Notes: generated from the letters alone by a model not told the origin. 47,937 nt of DNA from Pseudomonas sp. C1C7 (GCF_013359595.1 NZ_JABFMP010000042.1:1-47937); one strand, 5' to 3'. Shown: positions 26,920 to 36,475, counted from the stretch's first letter. A program made the numbers and translations.

Positions 26920-28230
26920 ATGAAGCCTCAAGCTTCGTCCCAGCCGCGCCGTGCGGCAGCTGCTGCCTTCATTGGCACGATGATCGAGTGGTACGACTTT
27001 TACATTTACGCCACCGCCGCCGCGCTGGTGTTCGGTGCGCTGTTCTTTCCTTCAGACGACCCGTTGTTCAGTACCATGGCGGCGTTCGGCACCTTTGCCG
27101 TGGGCTTTTTTGCGCGGCCGTTGGGCGGGATTGTCTTTGGGCATATCGGCGACCGTATCGGGCGCAAGAAGTCGTTGATCATCACGCTGTTGATGATGGG
27201 CGTGGTCACCGTGTGTATCGGCTTGCTGCCGACCTACGCGCAGATCGGCGCCACCGCGCCAGTGCTGCTGATCCTGCTGCGCATCGTCCAGGGCATCGCC
27301 GTGGGTGGCGAGTGGGGCGGGGCGGTGTTGATGGCCGGCGAGCATGCGCCTAAAGGTCGACGCAACTTCTTCGCCTCGTTCGCGCAACTGGGCAGCCCGG
27401 CGGGTTTGATCCTGTCGCTGCTGGCGTTCAGCGCCGTCACCCGGTTGCCGGAAGAGGACCTGATGAGCTGGGGCTGGCGCCTGCCGTTCCTCGCCAGTTC
27501 GTTGTTGCTGCTGGTGGGCCTGGCGATTCGCCTGGGGGTCAATGAGTCGCCGCAATTCCTCGCCAGCCGCGAGCAGGCGATCAAGAACACCCGCAAGGAA
27601 CAGGCGCCGGTCATGGAAGTGCTGCGCACCGCATGGCGTCCGCTGTTGCTGTGCATGGGTGCCAACACCTTGGGCATCGCCGGGGTGTATTTCACCAACA
27701 CCTTCATGATCGCCTACACCACCCAGCAGCTGGCGCTCCCACGCTCCCTGATCCTCGAGTGTCTGTTCTTTGTCGCGATCATTCAGTTCTGCATCCAGCC
27801 GCTGGCGGCGTGGATCGCCGAAAAAATCGGTGCGACCCGCTTTCTGTGCCTGGTGTCGCTGCTGGCCATGGCCTCGCCGTACCCGATGTTCGTGCTGGTC
27901 AGCTCGGCCCAGGCGCCGCTGATCATCCTCGGCATCGCCCTGGCGGTGGTGTGCATGGCGTCCTTCTATGCGGTGATCGCCGGCTATGTGAGCGGCATGT
28001 TCGAAACCCGGGTGCGCTACACCGCGATCTCCCTGGCCTATCAGATTTGCGGCGCGGTGGCCGGTGGCCTGACGCCGCTGATCGGCACGATGCTGGCGCA
28101 CAAGTTCGCCGGCCAATGGTGGCCGATGGCGGTGTTCTACAGCCTGATCGCCGCGACTTCGCTGATTTGTGTCCTGTCCCTTGCCCGTCGCCATGCCCGC
28201 GCCGAACGCGTGGAACTGGCCAACGCGTGA
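26920..28230 (+). CDS. MFS transporter, MHS type, copy 3
   Basis: The 436-residue product is a 12-helix proton symporter very similar along its length to the transporter at 4283-5584: RRAAAAAFIGTMIEWYDFYIY, GHIGDRIGRKKSL, IVQGIAVGGEWGGAVLMAGEHAP, FAQLGSPAG, YFTNTFMI and YPMFVLV. AAGGAG sits just upstream of the ATG. It is followed after 23 nt by the M20 amidohydrolase, so the pair probably imports and hydrolyses one compound. Its upstream region carries the same 15-mer as copy 1. The substrate is unknown. Confidence 0.9.
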   Translation: MKPQASSQPRRAAAAAFIGTMIEWYDFYIYATAAALVFGALFFPSDDPLFSTMAAFGTFAVGFFARPLGGIVFGHIGDRIGRKKSLIITLLMMGVVTVCIGLLPTYAQIGATAPVLLILLRIVQGIAVGGEWGGAVLMAGEHAPKGRRNFFASFAQLGSPAGLILSLLAFSAVTRLPEEDLMSWGWRLPFLASSLLLLVGLAIRLGVNESPQFLASREQAIKNTRKEQAPVMEVLRTAWRPLLLCMGANTLGIAGVYFTNTFMIAYTTQQLALPRSLILECLFFVAIIQFCIQPLAAWIAEKIGATRFLCLVSLLAMASPYPMFVLVSSAQAPLIILGIALAVVCMASFYAVIAGYVSGMFETRVRYTAISLAYQICGAVAGGLTPLIGTMLAHKFAGQWWPMAVFYSLIAATSLICVLSLARRHARAERVELANA

Positions 28231-28253
28231 TCAACCGTTTTCTGGAGAAACCC

Positions 28254-29477
28254 ATGTTGAAAATTAATGGCGAACGCCTGTGGGCGAGTCTGATGGCGAT
28301 GGCGGAAATCGGTGCCACCGCCCGTGGCGGCAGCTGCCGTCTGGCTCTGAGCGACGAGGACAAGGCCGGTCGTGAACTCTTTGCCCACTGGTGCCGCGAA
28401 GCCGGCATGACCCTGAGCGTGGATGCCATCGGCAACCTGTTCGCCCGTCGCGAAGGCACCGACCCGGACGCCGCGCCGGTGATGATGGGCAGCCACCTCG
28501 ACACCCAGCCCGAAGGCGGTCGCTTCGATGGCGTTTACGGCGTGCTGGCCGGTCTGGAAGTGGTGCGTTGCCTCAACGATCTGGGCATCCAGACCCGCAA
28601 GCCGCTGGAAGTGGCGGTGTGGACCAACGAGGAAGGCGCACGCTTCACCCCGGCGATGTTCGGCTCGGCGGTGTTCACCGGGATCATGGAGCTGGACGCC
28701 GCGCTGGCGGTCCGCGATGCCGACGGCATCAGCGTCGCCGAGGCCTTGCAGCGTTGCGGTTATGAAGGCGAGCGTCCGCTGGGTGGCGCGGTGGATGCGT
28801 ACTTCGAGGCACACATCGAGCAGGGGCCGATTCTTGAGGACAACGCCAAGAGCATCGGCGTGGTCAGCGGTGGCCAGGCGATTCGCTGGCTGGACGTGCG
28901 CGTCGAAGGCATGGCCGCCCATGCCGGCACCACGCCCATGCCACTGCGCAAGGATGCCCTGTACGGTGTCGCGCGGATGATTCAGGCCATTGAAGGCCTG
29001 GCCACCGATTTTGCCCCCGAAGGCCTGACCACCGTGGGCGAGTTGAGCATCAACAAGTCCTCGCGCAACACCATTCCGGGGTTGGTGAACTTCACCGTCG
29101 ACCTGCGCCACCACCGCGACGACGCCATCGCCGCCATGGAGCAACAGGTGCGTGCACGGCTGCAGGCCATTGCCGACAACCGCGGCCTGAACCTGACCAT
29201 CACCCCGCACTGGATCAGCCCGGCCACGCCGTTCGACGCCGAATGCGTGGCAGCGGTTCAGCAGGCGGTGGATGGCCTGGGCTACGCTCAGCAATCGATC
29301 GTCAGCGGCGCGGGGCATGATGCGATTCACCTGGCGCGCTACTGCCCGACGGCGATGGTGTTCATTCCGTGCGTGGGTGGGTTGAGTCATAACGAGGCTG
29401 AGGATGTGTTGCCCGAGGATGTGCGGCAGGGGACGGATGTGTTGCTCAATGCCGTGCTTTCTCGAGCCAACCAATAA
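28254..29477 (+). CDS. M20-family Zn-dependent amidohydrolase (N-carbamoyl-L-amino-acid hydrolase/allantoate amidohydrolase type)
   Basis: The 407-residue product belongs to the hydantoinase/carbamoylase branch of M20 metallohydrolases. Metal-site residues visible are H81 and D92 (MGSHLDTQPEGGRFDG), E126/E127 (TNEEGARF), H187 (EAHIEQGP) and H379 (LSHNEAE). The dimerisation domain contains VRVEGMAAHAGTTPM. Family members hydrolyse N-carbamoyl amino acids, allantoate or ureido compounds, releasing ammonia and CO2, in the cytoplasm. GGAG precedes the ATG by 7 nt. Coupling with the MHS transporter suggests uptake of a ureido or carbamoyl compound. A link to the RidA- and RraA-like genes at 8812-9808 through the shared operator is inference. 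Confidence 0.9.
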   Translation: MLKINGERLWASLMAMAEIGATARGGSCRLALSDEDKAGRELFAHWCREAGMTLSVDAIGNLFARREGTDPDAAPVMMGSHLDTQPEGGRFDGVYGVLAGLEVVRCLNDLGIQTRKPLEVAVWTNEEGARFTPAMFGSAVFTGIMELDAALAVRDADGISVAEALQRCGYEGERPLGGAVDAYFEAHIEQGPILEDNAKSIGVVSGGQAIRWLDVRVEGMAAHAGTTPMPLRKDALYGVARMIQAIEGLATDFAPEGLTTVGELSINKSSRNTIPGLVNFTVDLRHHRDDAIAAMEQQVRARLQAIADNRGLNLTITPHWISPATPFDAECVAAVQQAVDGLGYAQQSIVSGAGHDAIHLARYCPTAMVFIPCVGGLSHNEAEDVLPEDVRQGTDVLLNAVLSRANQ

Positions 29478-29601
29478 ACCCACCTGACTCTATAAAACTT
29501 TTGAGGCAGGACATGTAGCAGCAGGCCGCCCATCACCACAAGTACTCATCGCCGATGGATTTTGTGTTTAACGTATTTTTTAGCCGACGGGAACCAACCC
29601 C

Positions 29602-30627
29602 ATGCGCAGTTTTTTCCACCCCGAACAATTGCTCCACCACCCACGCAGCTACTATTCCCGCGGCCAGATGCGCACCCCTCAGGAAGTCCCCGAGCGCGCG
29701 CAGCGTCTGGTCCAGGCTTCGCACTCGCTGGGTTTTTCCGTCGAACAACCTGCCGACGCCGGCCTCGACCCGCTGCTGGCCGTCCACGGCGCGCCCTATC
29801 TGGCATTCCTCAAGGAAGCCCACCAACGCTGGAAGGAAGTCCCCGAGGACTGGGGCGACGAGGTCATGTCCAACATCTTCGTCCGCGAGCCCAACGCCCT
29901 GCGCGGCATCCTCGCCCAGGCCGCCCGTTACCTGGCCGACGGCAGTTGCCCGGTGGGCGAGCAAACCTGGCGTTCGGCCTACTGGTCGGCGCAAAGCGCG
30001 ATAGCCGGCGCCCGGGCCCTGCTCGATGGCGAACCCGCCGCCTACGCCCTGTGCCGTCCGCCTGGACACCACGCCCGGGCCGAGGCCGCGGGTGGCTTCT
30101 GTTATGTGAACAACGCGGCGGTGGCAGCCCAGGTGTTGCGTGGCAAATTCGACAGGGTCGCGGTGCTCGACACCGACATGCACCACGGCCAGGGCATCCA
30201 GGAAATTTTCTACGACCGCGACGACGTGCTCTATGTCTCGGTGCACGGCGATCCGACCAACTTCTATCCGGGGGTCGCCGGCTTCAACGATGAGCGTGGC
30301 GTCGGCGCGGGCGAGGGCTTCAACCTCAACCTGCCGATGGCCCACGGTGCCAGCGAGGCGGATTTCCTCGGGCAGCTGGACGTGGCCTTGCAGGCCGTGA
30401 CCGACTTCGGTGCCGAGGTACTGGTGCTGTCGTTGGGCTTCGACATGTATGAACTCGATCCGCAGAGCAAGGTGGCGGTGACCCGCGAAGGCTTTTCCAC
30501 ACTGGGCGAGCGGATTCGCAGCCTTGGATTGCCGTGCCTGATCGTGCAGGAGGGGGGGTATCACCTGGAGAGTCTGGAGGACAATGCGCGGGCGTTTTTT
30601 GTGGGGCCTGAGGTGTGGAAGCTCTAA
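29602..30627 (+). CDS. Histone-deacetylase-family zinc amidohydrolase, probably acetylpolyamine amidohydrolase
   Basis: The 341-residue product has the arginase/deacetylase fold and the length of bacterial acetylpolyamine amidohydrolases. Active-site residues are all present: H156-H157 (GHHAR), zinc ligands D192 and H194 (DTDMHHGQG) and D281 (LGFDMYELD), and the catalytic tyrosine Y320 (EGGYHLE). The N-terminal FFHPEQLLHHPRSYYSRGQM matches this subgroup. It should remove acetyl groups from acetylated polyamines or other amines in the cytoplasm. It lies just upstream of the amine dehydrogenase genes, which supports an amine-releasing role (inference). No strong promoter was recognised in the 124-bp gap before it. 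Confidence 0.85.
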   Translation: MRSFFHPEQLLHHPRSYYSRGQMRTPQEVPERAQRLVQASHSLGFSVEQPADAGLDPLLAVHGAPYLAFLKEAHQRWKEVPEDWGDEVMSNIFVREPNALRGILAQAARYLADGSCPVGEQTWRSAYWSAQSAIAGARALLDGEPAAYALCRPPGHHARAEAAGGFCYVNNAAVAAQVLRGKFDRVAVLDTDMHHGQGIQEIFYDRDDVLYVSVHGDPTNFYPGVAGFNDERGVGAGEGFNLNLPMAHGASEADFLGQLDVALQAVTDFGAEVLVLSLGFDMYELDPQSKVAVTREGFSTLGERIRSLGLPCLIVQEGGYHLESLEDNARAFFVGPEVWKL

Positions 30628-30651
30628 ATTGATCGGCGCCCGGTAAACCGC

Positions 30652-30745
30652 TTTCGCCAGCAACCCCGCTCCCACATTGTCCGGTGTTGAACGCCTGTTT
30701 TCGGTTCAACCCGGTCCAGTGTGGGAGCGGGCTTGCTCGCGAAGA
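30652..30745. repeat. REP pair (inverted) after the deacetylase gene
   Basis: CCGCTCCCACA (about 30665-30675) and its inverted partner TGTGGGAGCGGGCTTGC (30720-30736) form a Pseudomonas REP doublet. CCGG-containing flanks at 30681 and 30711 extend the complementarity. It lies in the 245-bp gap between the deacetylase and the sigma-54 activator and may form a strong RNA hairpin. Similar units recur at four other places in the window. Confidence 0.8.
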
Positions 30746-30802
30746 ACGATAATGCGATCCACCTGCCGAAACACAAGCGCTCTACGGCACTTGCCAGCCC
30801 CC

Positions 30803-30816
30803 TGACGTTAACGTCA
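30803..30816. promoter_or_regulatory. Perfect 14-bp palindrome TGACGTTAACGTCA
   Basis: The palindrome lies 57 bp before the sigma-54 activator start and is followed by AG, giving a MerR-type look like the LiuR operators (TTGACGTTAACGTCAA class). A TTGCCA at 30791-30796 could be a -35 element with the palindrome in the spacer, but no good -10 follows. No MerR gene is present in the window. Confidence 0.45.
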
Positions 30817-30872
30817 AGATGGCTCTGGGCGCCGATGTATCAAGGCGCAGGGCGGACGACCCGGAGCGCTTG

Positions 30873-32780
30873 ATGACGCTGATAAAAACAAACTCCCCCA
30901 AACTGCACCGCGAAGCCCGGCTGGCCCGGGAAAAACTGCACCTGGAAGGCGAAGTGCCGGACGGCGTGCTGCGCGCGGAAATCGATGCGTCCTGGCGACG
31001 CAGCCTCAGCCACGGCGTGCATTTCAACGCCAAGCACGAGCTGGCGCTGGAATCGGGCGCCAGCCTCGACGTGCTGCTGGCCAGCAACCGTCTGCTGATC
31101 GACGCCGCCTTGCCCGCCATCGATTACCTGGCCGAACGCCAGGGCAAGGAAGGGCTGATCATCCTCGCCAACTCCGACGCCACCATCCTCGCCGTCGAAG
31201 GCCGCGCCGACCGCCTCAAGGGCAGCGGCCTGCAAGACATCACCCTCGGCGCCTGCTGGAGCGAAGCCGCCCGCGGCACCAACGCCCTGGGCACCGCACT
31301 GGTCGAAGCCCGGCCGACCCTGATCGATTGCGGCGAACATTACCTGGATCGCCTCAGTGATTTTTCCTGCACCTCGGTGCCGATCCATTGCCCTCAGGGC
31401 GACATCCTCGGCGTGCTCGACCTGACCCGCGAAGGCCCGCTGGGGCGCGCCCACGACAGCACCGCGCTGCTGGCCATGGCAGTCAGCCAGATCGAAAGCC
31501 GGGTGTTCAACGCCAGTTACCCTGACGAAATCGTCCTGGCCTTTCACAGCCGTCGCCAATACCTCGAATCCCCCTGGCAGGGCCTGCTGGCGGTGAGCCT
31601 CGGCGGGCAGATCCTCGCCGTCAGCGCCCAGGCCTGTCAGTTGCTGCATGCCGAGCGCTCGGCACTGGTGGGCCGGCGCTGCGAAGAGTTTCTCGGCGTC
31701 GATGGCCTGCAATTGCTGGCGCGCCTGCATCAGGGCGGTGCCGGCAGCCTGCAGACCGCCAAGGGCGAGTTCTTCTACAAAACCCTGCGCGCGCCGCAGC
31801 GTGCCCTCAACGTCGGTACGCCACCGCGTACGCCGGCCAAACCGGCCAAAACAGCCCAACCGGACCTCGAATCCCTGGCCGGCAGCAACGAGCGTTATGC
31901 CCGCGCCCTGCGCATGGCCCGCCAGGGCCTGGCCAATCAGTTGCCGGTGTTGCTACTGGGGGAAACCGGCACCGGCAAGGAAGTCATCGCCCGGGCCCTG
32001 CACATGGCCGGCAGCCGCTGCGACAAACCCTTCGTCGCGGTGAACTGCGCGGCGATTCCCGAAGGCCTGATCGAGTCGGAACTGTTCGGCTACCGCGAAG
32101 GCGCGTTCACCGGTTCGCGCCGGGGCGGCATGGTCGGACGCCTGCAACAGGCCCACGGCGGCACGCTGTTCCTGGACGAAATCGGCGACATGCCCCTGGC
32201 CCTGCAAGCTCGCCTGTTGCGCGTGTTGCAGGACCGCAAGGTCGCGCCGTTGGGCGCCGGCGAAGAGCAGGACATCGACGTCGCCCTGATCTGCGCCACT
32301 CACCGCGACCTCAAGCGACTGGTGGAAGACAAACATTTCCGCGAAGACCTGTTTTACCGCGTCAACGGCATCAGTGTGATGCTCCCGGCCCTGCGCGAGC
32401 GCGAGGATTTCAGCGCGCTGGTCGGCCGCCTGCTGACGCGGCTCGAAGCGCCGACCGTGGTGCTGCATGACGACCTCAGTCGCCTTCTCGGCAACTACCA
32501 CTGGCCGGGCAACATCCGTCAGTTGGAGATGGTCCTGCGCACCGCGCTGGCCATGCGCGAAGCGGGTGAGACCGTGCTGACCCTGGATCACTTGCCCGAC
32601 AGCATGCTCGACGAGTTGACCGCCACCGAGCGGCCGCAGTCCGGCAGTATCCGTGAAAACGAACTGGAGATGATCCGTCAGTCTCTGGACAACCATCAGG
32701 GCAACGTTTCGGCCGCCGCCGACGCCCTGGGCATCAGCCGTGCGACCCTGTATCGCAAGCTCAAACAGTTGCGTTCGTGA
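30873..32780 (+). CDS. Sigma-54-dependent transcriptional activator (AcoR-like), probable regulator of the qhp genes
   Basis: The 635-residue product has an N-terminal GAF-type sensory region (about residues 60-300), an AAA+ sigma-54 interaction domain and a C-terminal Fis-type HTH. Walker A is G363-ETGTGK369, the sigma-54 contact loop is G410-AFTGS415 (GAFTGA in most activators), and Walker B is GGTLFLDEIGD. The HTH is NVSAAADALGISRATLYRKLK. The ATG at 30873 follows GGAG by 6 nt; an upstream in-frame ATG at 30819 lacks this. Its TGA overlaps the ATG of qhpF, so it is cotranscribed with the cofactor-maturation genes. In Paracoccus the qhp regulator is AraC-type; here a sigma-54 activator takes the position, and a -24/-12 promoter stands before the aldehyde dehydrogenase. 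Confidence 0.9.
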   Translation: MTLIKTNSPKLHREARLAREKLHLEGEVPDGVLRAEIDASWRRSLSHGVHFNAKHELALESGASLDVLLASNRLLIDAALPAIDYLAERQGKEGLIILANSDATILAVEGRADRLKGSGLQDITLGACWSEAARGTNALGTALVEARPTLIDCGEHYLDRLSDFSCTSVPIHCPQGDILGVLDLTREGPLGRAHDSTALLAMAVSQIESRVFNASYPDEIVLAFHSRRQYLESPWQGLLAVSLGGQILAVSAQACQLLHAERSALVGRRCEEFLGVDGLQLLARLHQGGAGSLQTAKGEFFYKTLRAPQRALNVGTPPRTPAKPAKTAQPDLESLAGSNERYARALRMARQGLANQLPVLLLGETGTGKEVIARALHMAGSRCDKPFVAVNCAAIPEGLIESELFGYREGAFTGSRRGGMVGRLQQAHGGTLFLDEIGDMPLALQARLLRVLQDRKVAPLGAGEEQDIDVALICATHRDLKRLVEDKHFREDLFYRVNGISVMLPALREREDFSALVGRLLTRLEAPTVVLHDDLSRLLGNYHWPGNIRQLEMVLRTALAMREAGETVLTLDHLPDSMLDELTATERPQSGSIRENELEMIRQSLDNHQGNVSAAADALGISRATLYRKLKQLRS

Positions 32781-34498
32781 TGCGCCGCCTGATCGTTCGG
32801 CTGATCGACAGCCAGAACCCCGAAGTCCTGCACGCCTCGTTGCAGTGGCTCTACGGTTTCGTGCGCCCCCATCGGCTGGCGATCGCCGGCTTGCTCGGGC
32901 TTTCGGTGTGCGCCTCGGCGCTGGTGCTGGTGCAGCCATGGCTGACCAAACTGTTGATCGACGATGGCCTGCTGGCGCGCAATTTCCCGATGCTGGTGTT
33001 GATCGCCGTGCTGATGATCGTCGCCGGCTTGCTCGGTACGGCGCTGTCGGGGATCAACCGCTACCTGCACACGCGGCTGTCCGGGCGCATGCTGTTCGCC
33101 CTGCGCGATGACCTTTATCGCCACTTGCAGACCCTGTCCCCAAGCTTCTACGGCCAGCGACGCATCGGCGATCTGATGTCGCGCCTTGACGGCGACGTCG
33201 CGGAAATCCAGCGCTTTGCCGTGGACTCGCTGTTCTCGGCGGTGTCCAGCGTGATCGGCTTGGTCGTTGCCGTGGCGATGCTGCTGACCCTGTCCTGGAA
33301 ACTGTCGCTGCTGGCGCTGGTGCTGATTCCCCTCGACGTGCTCTGGCTGCGCTGGATGCGGCGCAAGGTCGAGCGCGACGTGCGGCAGCTGCGCGAACGT
33401 TCGGCGGACATGTCGTCGTTCATGGTCGAGACCCTGCCGGTGATGAAATTCATCCAGTCCGCCGGCCAGCAACAGCGCGAGGCGCGGCGCCTGGAAAGCC
33501 TGGGCCAGGGCTACATGAGCCAATTGCTGCGCCTGCAGGTCACCGAGTTTTTCACCCAGGCCGTACCCGGCACCCTGACGTCGCTGTCCCGGGCCTGCGC
33601 CTTCCTGATCGGCGGTTACTGGGTGGTGCAGGGCACCTGGCAACTGGGGGCGCTGATCGCGTTTTCTACCTATCTGGGCATGGCGGTGGGACCGGTCCAG
33701 AGTCTGCTCGGGCTCTACGTGGCGATTCAGCGCATGACCGTCAGCCTCGGGCGGGTGATGGAGTTGCGCGGCGAGCAGCCGACTGTACTCAGCCCAGACA
33801 TGCCCCAGCCGATGCCCGGCTCCGGCGAGCTGCGTTTCGAGGATGTGCACTTCAGTCATCCCGGTCGCTCGACCACGTTGCGCGGGATCGAGGCACGGAT
33901 TCCCTACGGTCTGAAAGTCGCCCTGAGCGGCGGCTCCGGCGTCGGCAAATCGACCCTGATCGATCTGCTGCAACGCCACCACGACCCGCAATCGGGGCGC
34001 GTGCTGCTGGGGGAGGTGGATGTGCGCGAGCTGGATCTGTTCCAGTTGCGTCGACGCATCGCCGTGGTCAGCCAGGACATTGTGCTGTTCCGCGGCAGCC
34101 TGGCCGACAACCTCGCCTACGCGGTGCCCGACGCCAGTCGCGAAGCGATTGCCGAAGTGGCGCGCATGGCCCAGCTCGACAGCCTGATCGAATCCTTGCC
34201 CGAAGGCCTCGACAGCCCGTTGGGCGAGCGCGGCCAGCAGTTGTCCGGCGGGCAGAAACAACGCATCGCCATTGCCCGCGCGCTGTTGCAAGACCCGTTG
34301 ATTCTGGTGCTCGACGAAGCGACTTCGGCGGTGGATGAAGCCACCGAACGGGAGGTGATCGAGGCCATCGACCGGCTGTTTGCCGAGCGCACGCGGATTC
34401 TCATCAGCCACCGTCCCTCGACCCTGGCCGATGCCGACCTGCGCTTCGAATTGCTCGACGGCGTGCTGATTTCAAAGACGGTGCTGCATGAAGCCTGA
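32780..34498 (+). CDS. qhpF: ABC transporter (fused permease-ATPase) for QHNDH gamma subunit export, QhpF
   Basis: The 572-residue product has a six-helix membrane domain followed by an ATPase domain: Walker A in G384-GSGVGKS391, signature LSGGQKQRIAIARAL and Walker B LILVLDEATSAVD. On its own it would be called a generic exporter. The neighbours identify it: a subtilisin-like protease and an FAD monooxygenase downstream, and qhpADCB nearby, as in the quinohemoprotein amine dehydrogenase loci of Paracoccus and Pseudomonas. QhpF is thought to move the processed gamma subunit to the periplasm. Its ATG overlaps the activator stop (TGATG), and it overlaps qhpE by 11 bp. Confidence 0.88.
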   Translation: MRRLIVRLIDSQNPEVLHASLQWLYGFVRPHRLAIAGLLGLSVCASALVLVQPWLTKLLIDDGLLARNFPMLVLIAVLMIVAGLLGTALSGINRYLHTRLSGRMLFALRDDLYRHLQTLSPSFYGQRRIGDLMSRLDGDVAEIQRFAVDSLFSAVSSVIGLVVAVAMLLTLSWKLSLLALVLIPLDVLWLRWMRRKVERDVRQLRERSADMSSFMVETLPVMKFIQSAGQQQREARRLESLGQGYMSQLLRLQVTEFFTQAVPGTLTSLSRACAFLIGGYWVVQGTWQLGALIAFSTYLGMAVGPVQSLLGLYVAIQRMTVSLGRVMELRGEQPTVLSPDMPQPMPGSGELRFEDVHFSHPGRSTTLRGIEARIPYGLKVALSGGSGVGKSTLIDLLQRHHDPQSGRVLLGEVDVRELDLFQLRRRIAVVSQDIVLFRGSLADNLAYAVPDASREAIAEVARMAQLDSLIESLPEGLDSPLGERGQQLSGGQKQRIAIARALLQDPLILVLDEATSAVDEATEREVIEAIDRLFAERTRILISHRPSTLADADLRFELLDGVLISKTVLHEA

Positions 34499-35165
34499 GT
34501 TGCGCATCGGCGTGGTGGACAGCGGACATTCGGCGGCGCAGCGGGTGCAGGTGATGGCCGGTCGGCGCTTTTCGCTGGTGGAGGACGGTCTGGCCGAAAG
34601 CGACTTGCGCGACGATCCGCTGGGCCACGGCAGCGCGGTGATCGAAGCCATCGGCCGGCGTGCGCCATCGGCGTTGTTTTGCGTAGCCCAGGTGTTCGAC
34701 CAGCGGGGCGTGACCAGCGCCCTGCAAATCGCCACGGCGATTGACTGGCTGGTGGCGCAGGACGTGCGCCTGATCAACCTCAGCCTCGGATTACGCCAGG
34801 ATCGCAGCCTGTTGCGGGCCGCCTGCGCGGCGGCGGTGGAGCGCGGGGTCCTGCTTTGCGCATCGAGCCCGGCCCAGGGCGAAGGGGTGTACCCGGCGAA
34901 TTATCCACAGGTGCTGCGGGTCACGGGCGATGCGCGCTGCGCCGAACTCGAATGGTCCTGGCTCAACAGCGCCCAGGCGGATTTCGCCGCCTGTGTGCAC
35001 GGCACTTATCCGGGGCAGTCCGGGGCGAGCCTGGGGTGCGCGGCGCTGAGCGGGCACATCGCGGCGTTCCTGGTGGAGCAGCCCGAGGCGGGTAATCAAC
35101 AGGTCATCGACTATCTGCGGGACAACGCCCGTTATCGCGGTCCCGAACGGCGCTACGGACCATGA
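34488..35165 (+). CDS. qhpE: Subtilisin-like serine protease QhpE (leader-cleaving)
   Basis: The 225-residue product is a short S8-family protease without signal or propeptide. The triad is visible: D11 (VVDSG), H47 (LGHGSA) and S181 in SGASLGCAALSG, where the usual GTSMA is altered. This matches QhpE, the unusual intracellular subtilisin that removes the 28-residue leader from the gamma subunit after cross-linking. Its start lies inside the end of qhpF and its stop overlaps the qhpG start (ATGA), indicating translational coupling. At about 225 residues it is smaller than secreted subtilisins, as known for QhpE. Confidence 0.9.
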   Translation: MKPELRIGVVDSGHSAAQRVQVMAGRRFSLVEDGLAESDLRDDPLGHGSAVIEAIGRRAPSALFCVAQVFDQRGVTSALQIATAIDWLVAQDVRLINLSLGLRQDRSLLRAACAAAVERGVLLCASSPAQGEGVYPANYPQVLRVTGDARCAELEWSWLNSAQADFAACVHGTYPGQSGASLGCAALSGHIAAFLVEQPEAGNQQVIDYLRDNARYRGPERRYGP

Positions 35166-36457
35166 CGCGCATCGTGATTCTCGGCGCGGGACCGGCGGGC
35201 GCGGCGGTGGCGTTGGGCCTGCGGCGTCTGGGCTATACGGTGACCCTGATCAGCGAGTGGCGACGCTTTGCCGCGCTGGAAGGGGTTTCCCAACGAGTGC
35301 TGGAAGCGCTGCGCGGGGCAGGGCTGCATCACGGGCTGGCGCAGGCGATCCTGCCGTCGCAGCGACAGGTCAACTGGAACGGCCAGCAGCACGCACAGAA
35401 CGTCGAGTTTCTGCTGGATCGCCCGACCTTCGATCGCGGCCTGCGTGAAGACTTGCGTGGGGCCGGGGTCGAGCTGATCGAGGGCCGGGTGCTCTCGGTG
35501 CACAGCGCTGCGACAGAACATCGAATCGACATCGATGGACGCGAGCCGCTGATCGCCGACTTTCTGGTGGAAGCTCGCGGTCGCCAGGCGCCAGCCCTCG
35601 GCAAAGGACTGCGCGGACCGGAAACGGTCAGCCTGCTCAATCGCTGGCAAGCCACGCCGGGCATCACCGCCAGCGCCGTGGAAAGCCTCGCGGACGGCTG
35701 GGCCTGGATGGCACGGCGGGCCGACGGCCAGTGTTATTGGCAATGGACCGTGGACGTGGCCAGCGCCGACCTGCCGGGCAAGTCGCAGCTGCTCGACTAT
35801 TGCCGGCAACGGCGTCAGGCATCGCTGTTGGCTCAAAGCTTTTTCGGCGGCGAACCCGAAGTCGACCTGCAACTGCACGCTCGCAGTAGCACTGCGATCC
35901 TCAACCCCCAGGTGTGCGGTGAAAACTGGATTCGCATCGGCGATGCGGCAATGGCCGTGGACCCGCTGTCGGGCAATGGCATCTTTCAATCACTGTCCTC
36001 GGCGCTGCAGGCGCCGACGGTGATCAACACCCTGCTGCGCAAACCCGAGCGCAGAGCACTGGCCCAGCGTTTTCATCAGCAGCGGGTGGAGCAGCTGTTC
36101 CTGCGCTTCGCAAGGATTGGCCGGGACTTCTATGCCGATGAGCAGCGCTGGCAGGACTTGCCGTTCTGGCAGGCGAGGCGGCAATGGCCGGACGCCGAAA
36201 TCGCCCACGCCGAGGCGGATTTCCAGGCGCTGCGCATCGAACGGGCGCCGGTATTGCGCGATGGGTTCGTCGATGAGGCCGAAGTGGTGATCACCGCGGA
36301 TCAGCCGTTGGGGATCTGGCATGTGCAGGGGGTTGAGCTGGCGCCGTTGGTGCGGCGGCTGCGCAGTGAGCCGGCGGGGCAGGTGTTGGCGGGGTTGACG
36401 GTGGAGCAGGGGAGGATGGTTCGTAGTTGGTTGTTGGGGCAGGGGTTCAAGCCCTGA
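35162..36457 (+). CDS. qhpG: FAD-dependent monooxygenase QhpG (CTQ precursor tryptophan hydroxylase)
   Basis: The 431-residue product starts with a dinucleotide-binding motif (VILGAGPAGAAVALGLRRLGY) and has the second FAD motif IRIGDAAMAVDPLSGNGI near residues 258-275, the pattern of flavoprotein monooxygenases and tryptophan halogenase relatives. In known systems QhpG hydroxylates the cofactor tryptophan of the cross-linked gamma subunit, a step in forming cysteine tryptophylquinone. It is the last gene of the activator-qhpF-qhpE-qhpG operon and is convergent with the aldehyde dehydrogenase. A perfect REP inverted repeat lies between them. The functional name rests on gene order plus family. 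Confidence 0.88.
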   Translation: MTRIVILGAGPAGAAVALGLRRLGYTVTLISEWRRFAALEGVSQRVLEALRGAGLHHGLAQAILPSQRQVNWNGQQHAQNVEFLLDRPTFDRGLREDLRGAGVELIEGRVLSVHSAATEHRIDIDGREPLIADFLVEARGRQAPALGKGLRGPETVSLLNRWQATPGITASAVESLADGWAWMARRADGQCYWQWTVDVASADLPGKSQLLDYCRQRRQASLLAQSFFGGEPEVDLQLHARSSTAILNPQVCGENWIRIGDAAMAVDPLSGNGIFQSLSSALQAPTVINTLLRKPERRALAQRFHQQRVEQLFLRFARIGRDFYADEQRWQDLPFWQARRQWPDAEIAHAEADFQALRIERAPVLRDGFVDEAEVVITADQPLGIWHVQGVELAPLVRRLRSEPAGQVLAGLTVEQGRMVRSWLLGQGFKP

Positions 36458-36475
36458 GCTTTGCATTGGCTGATC

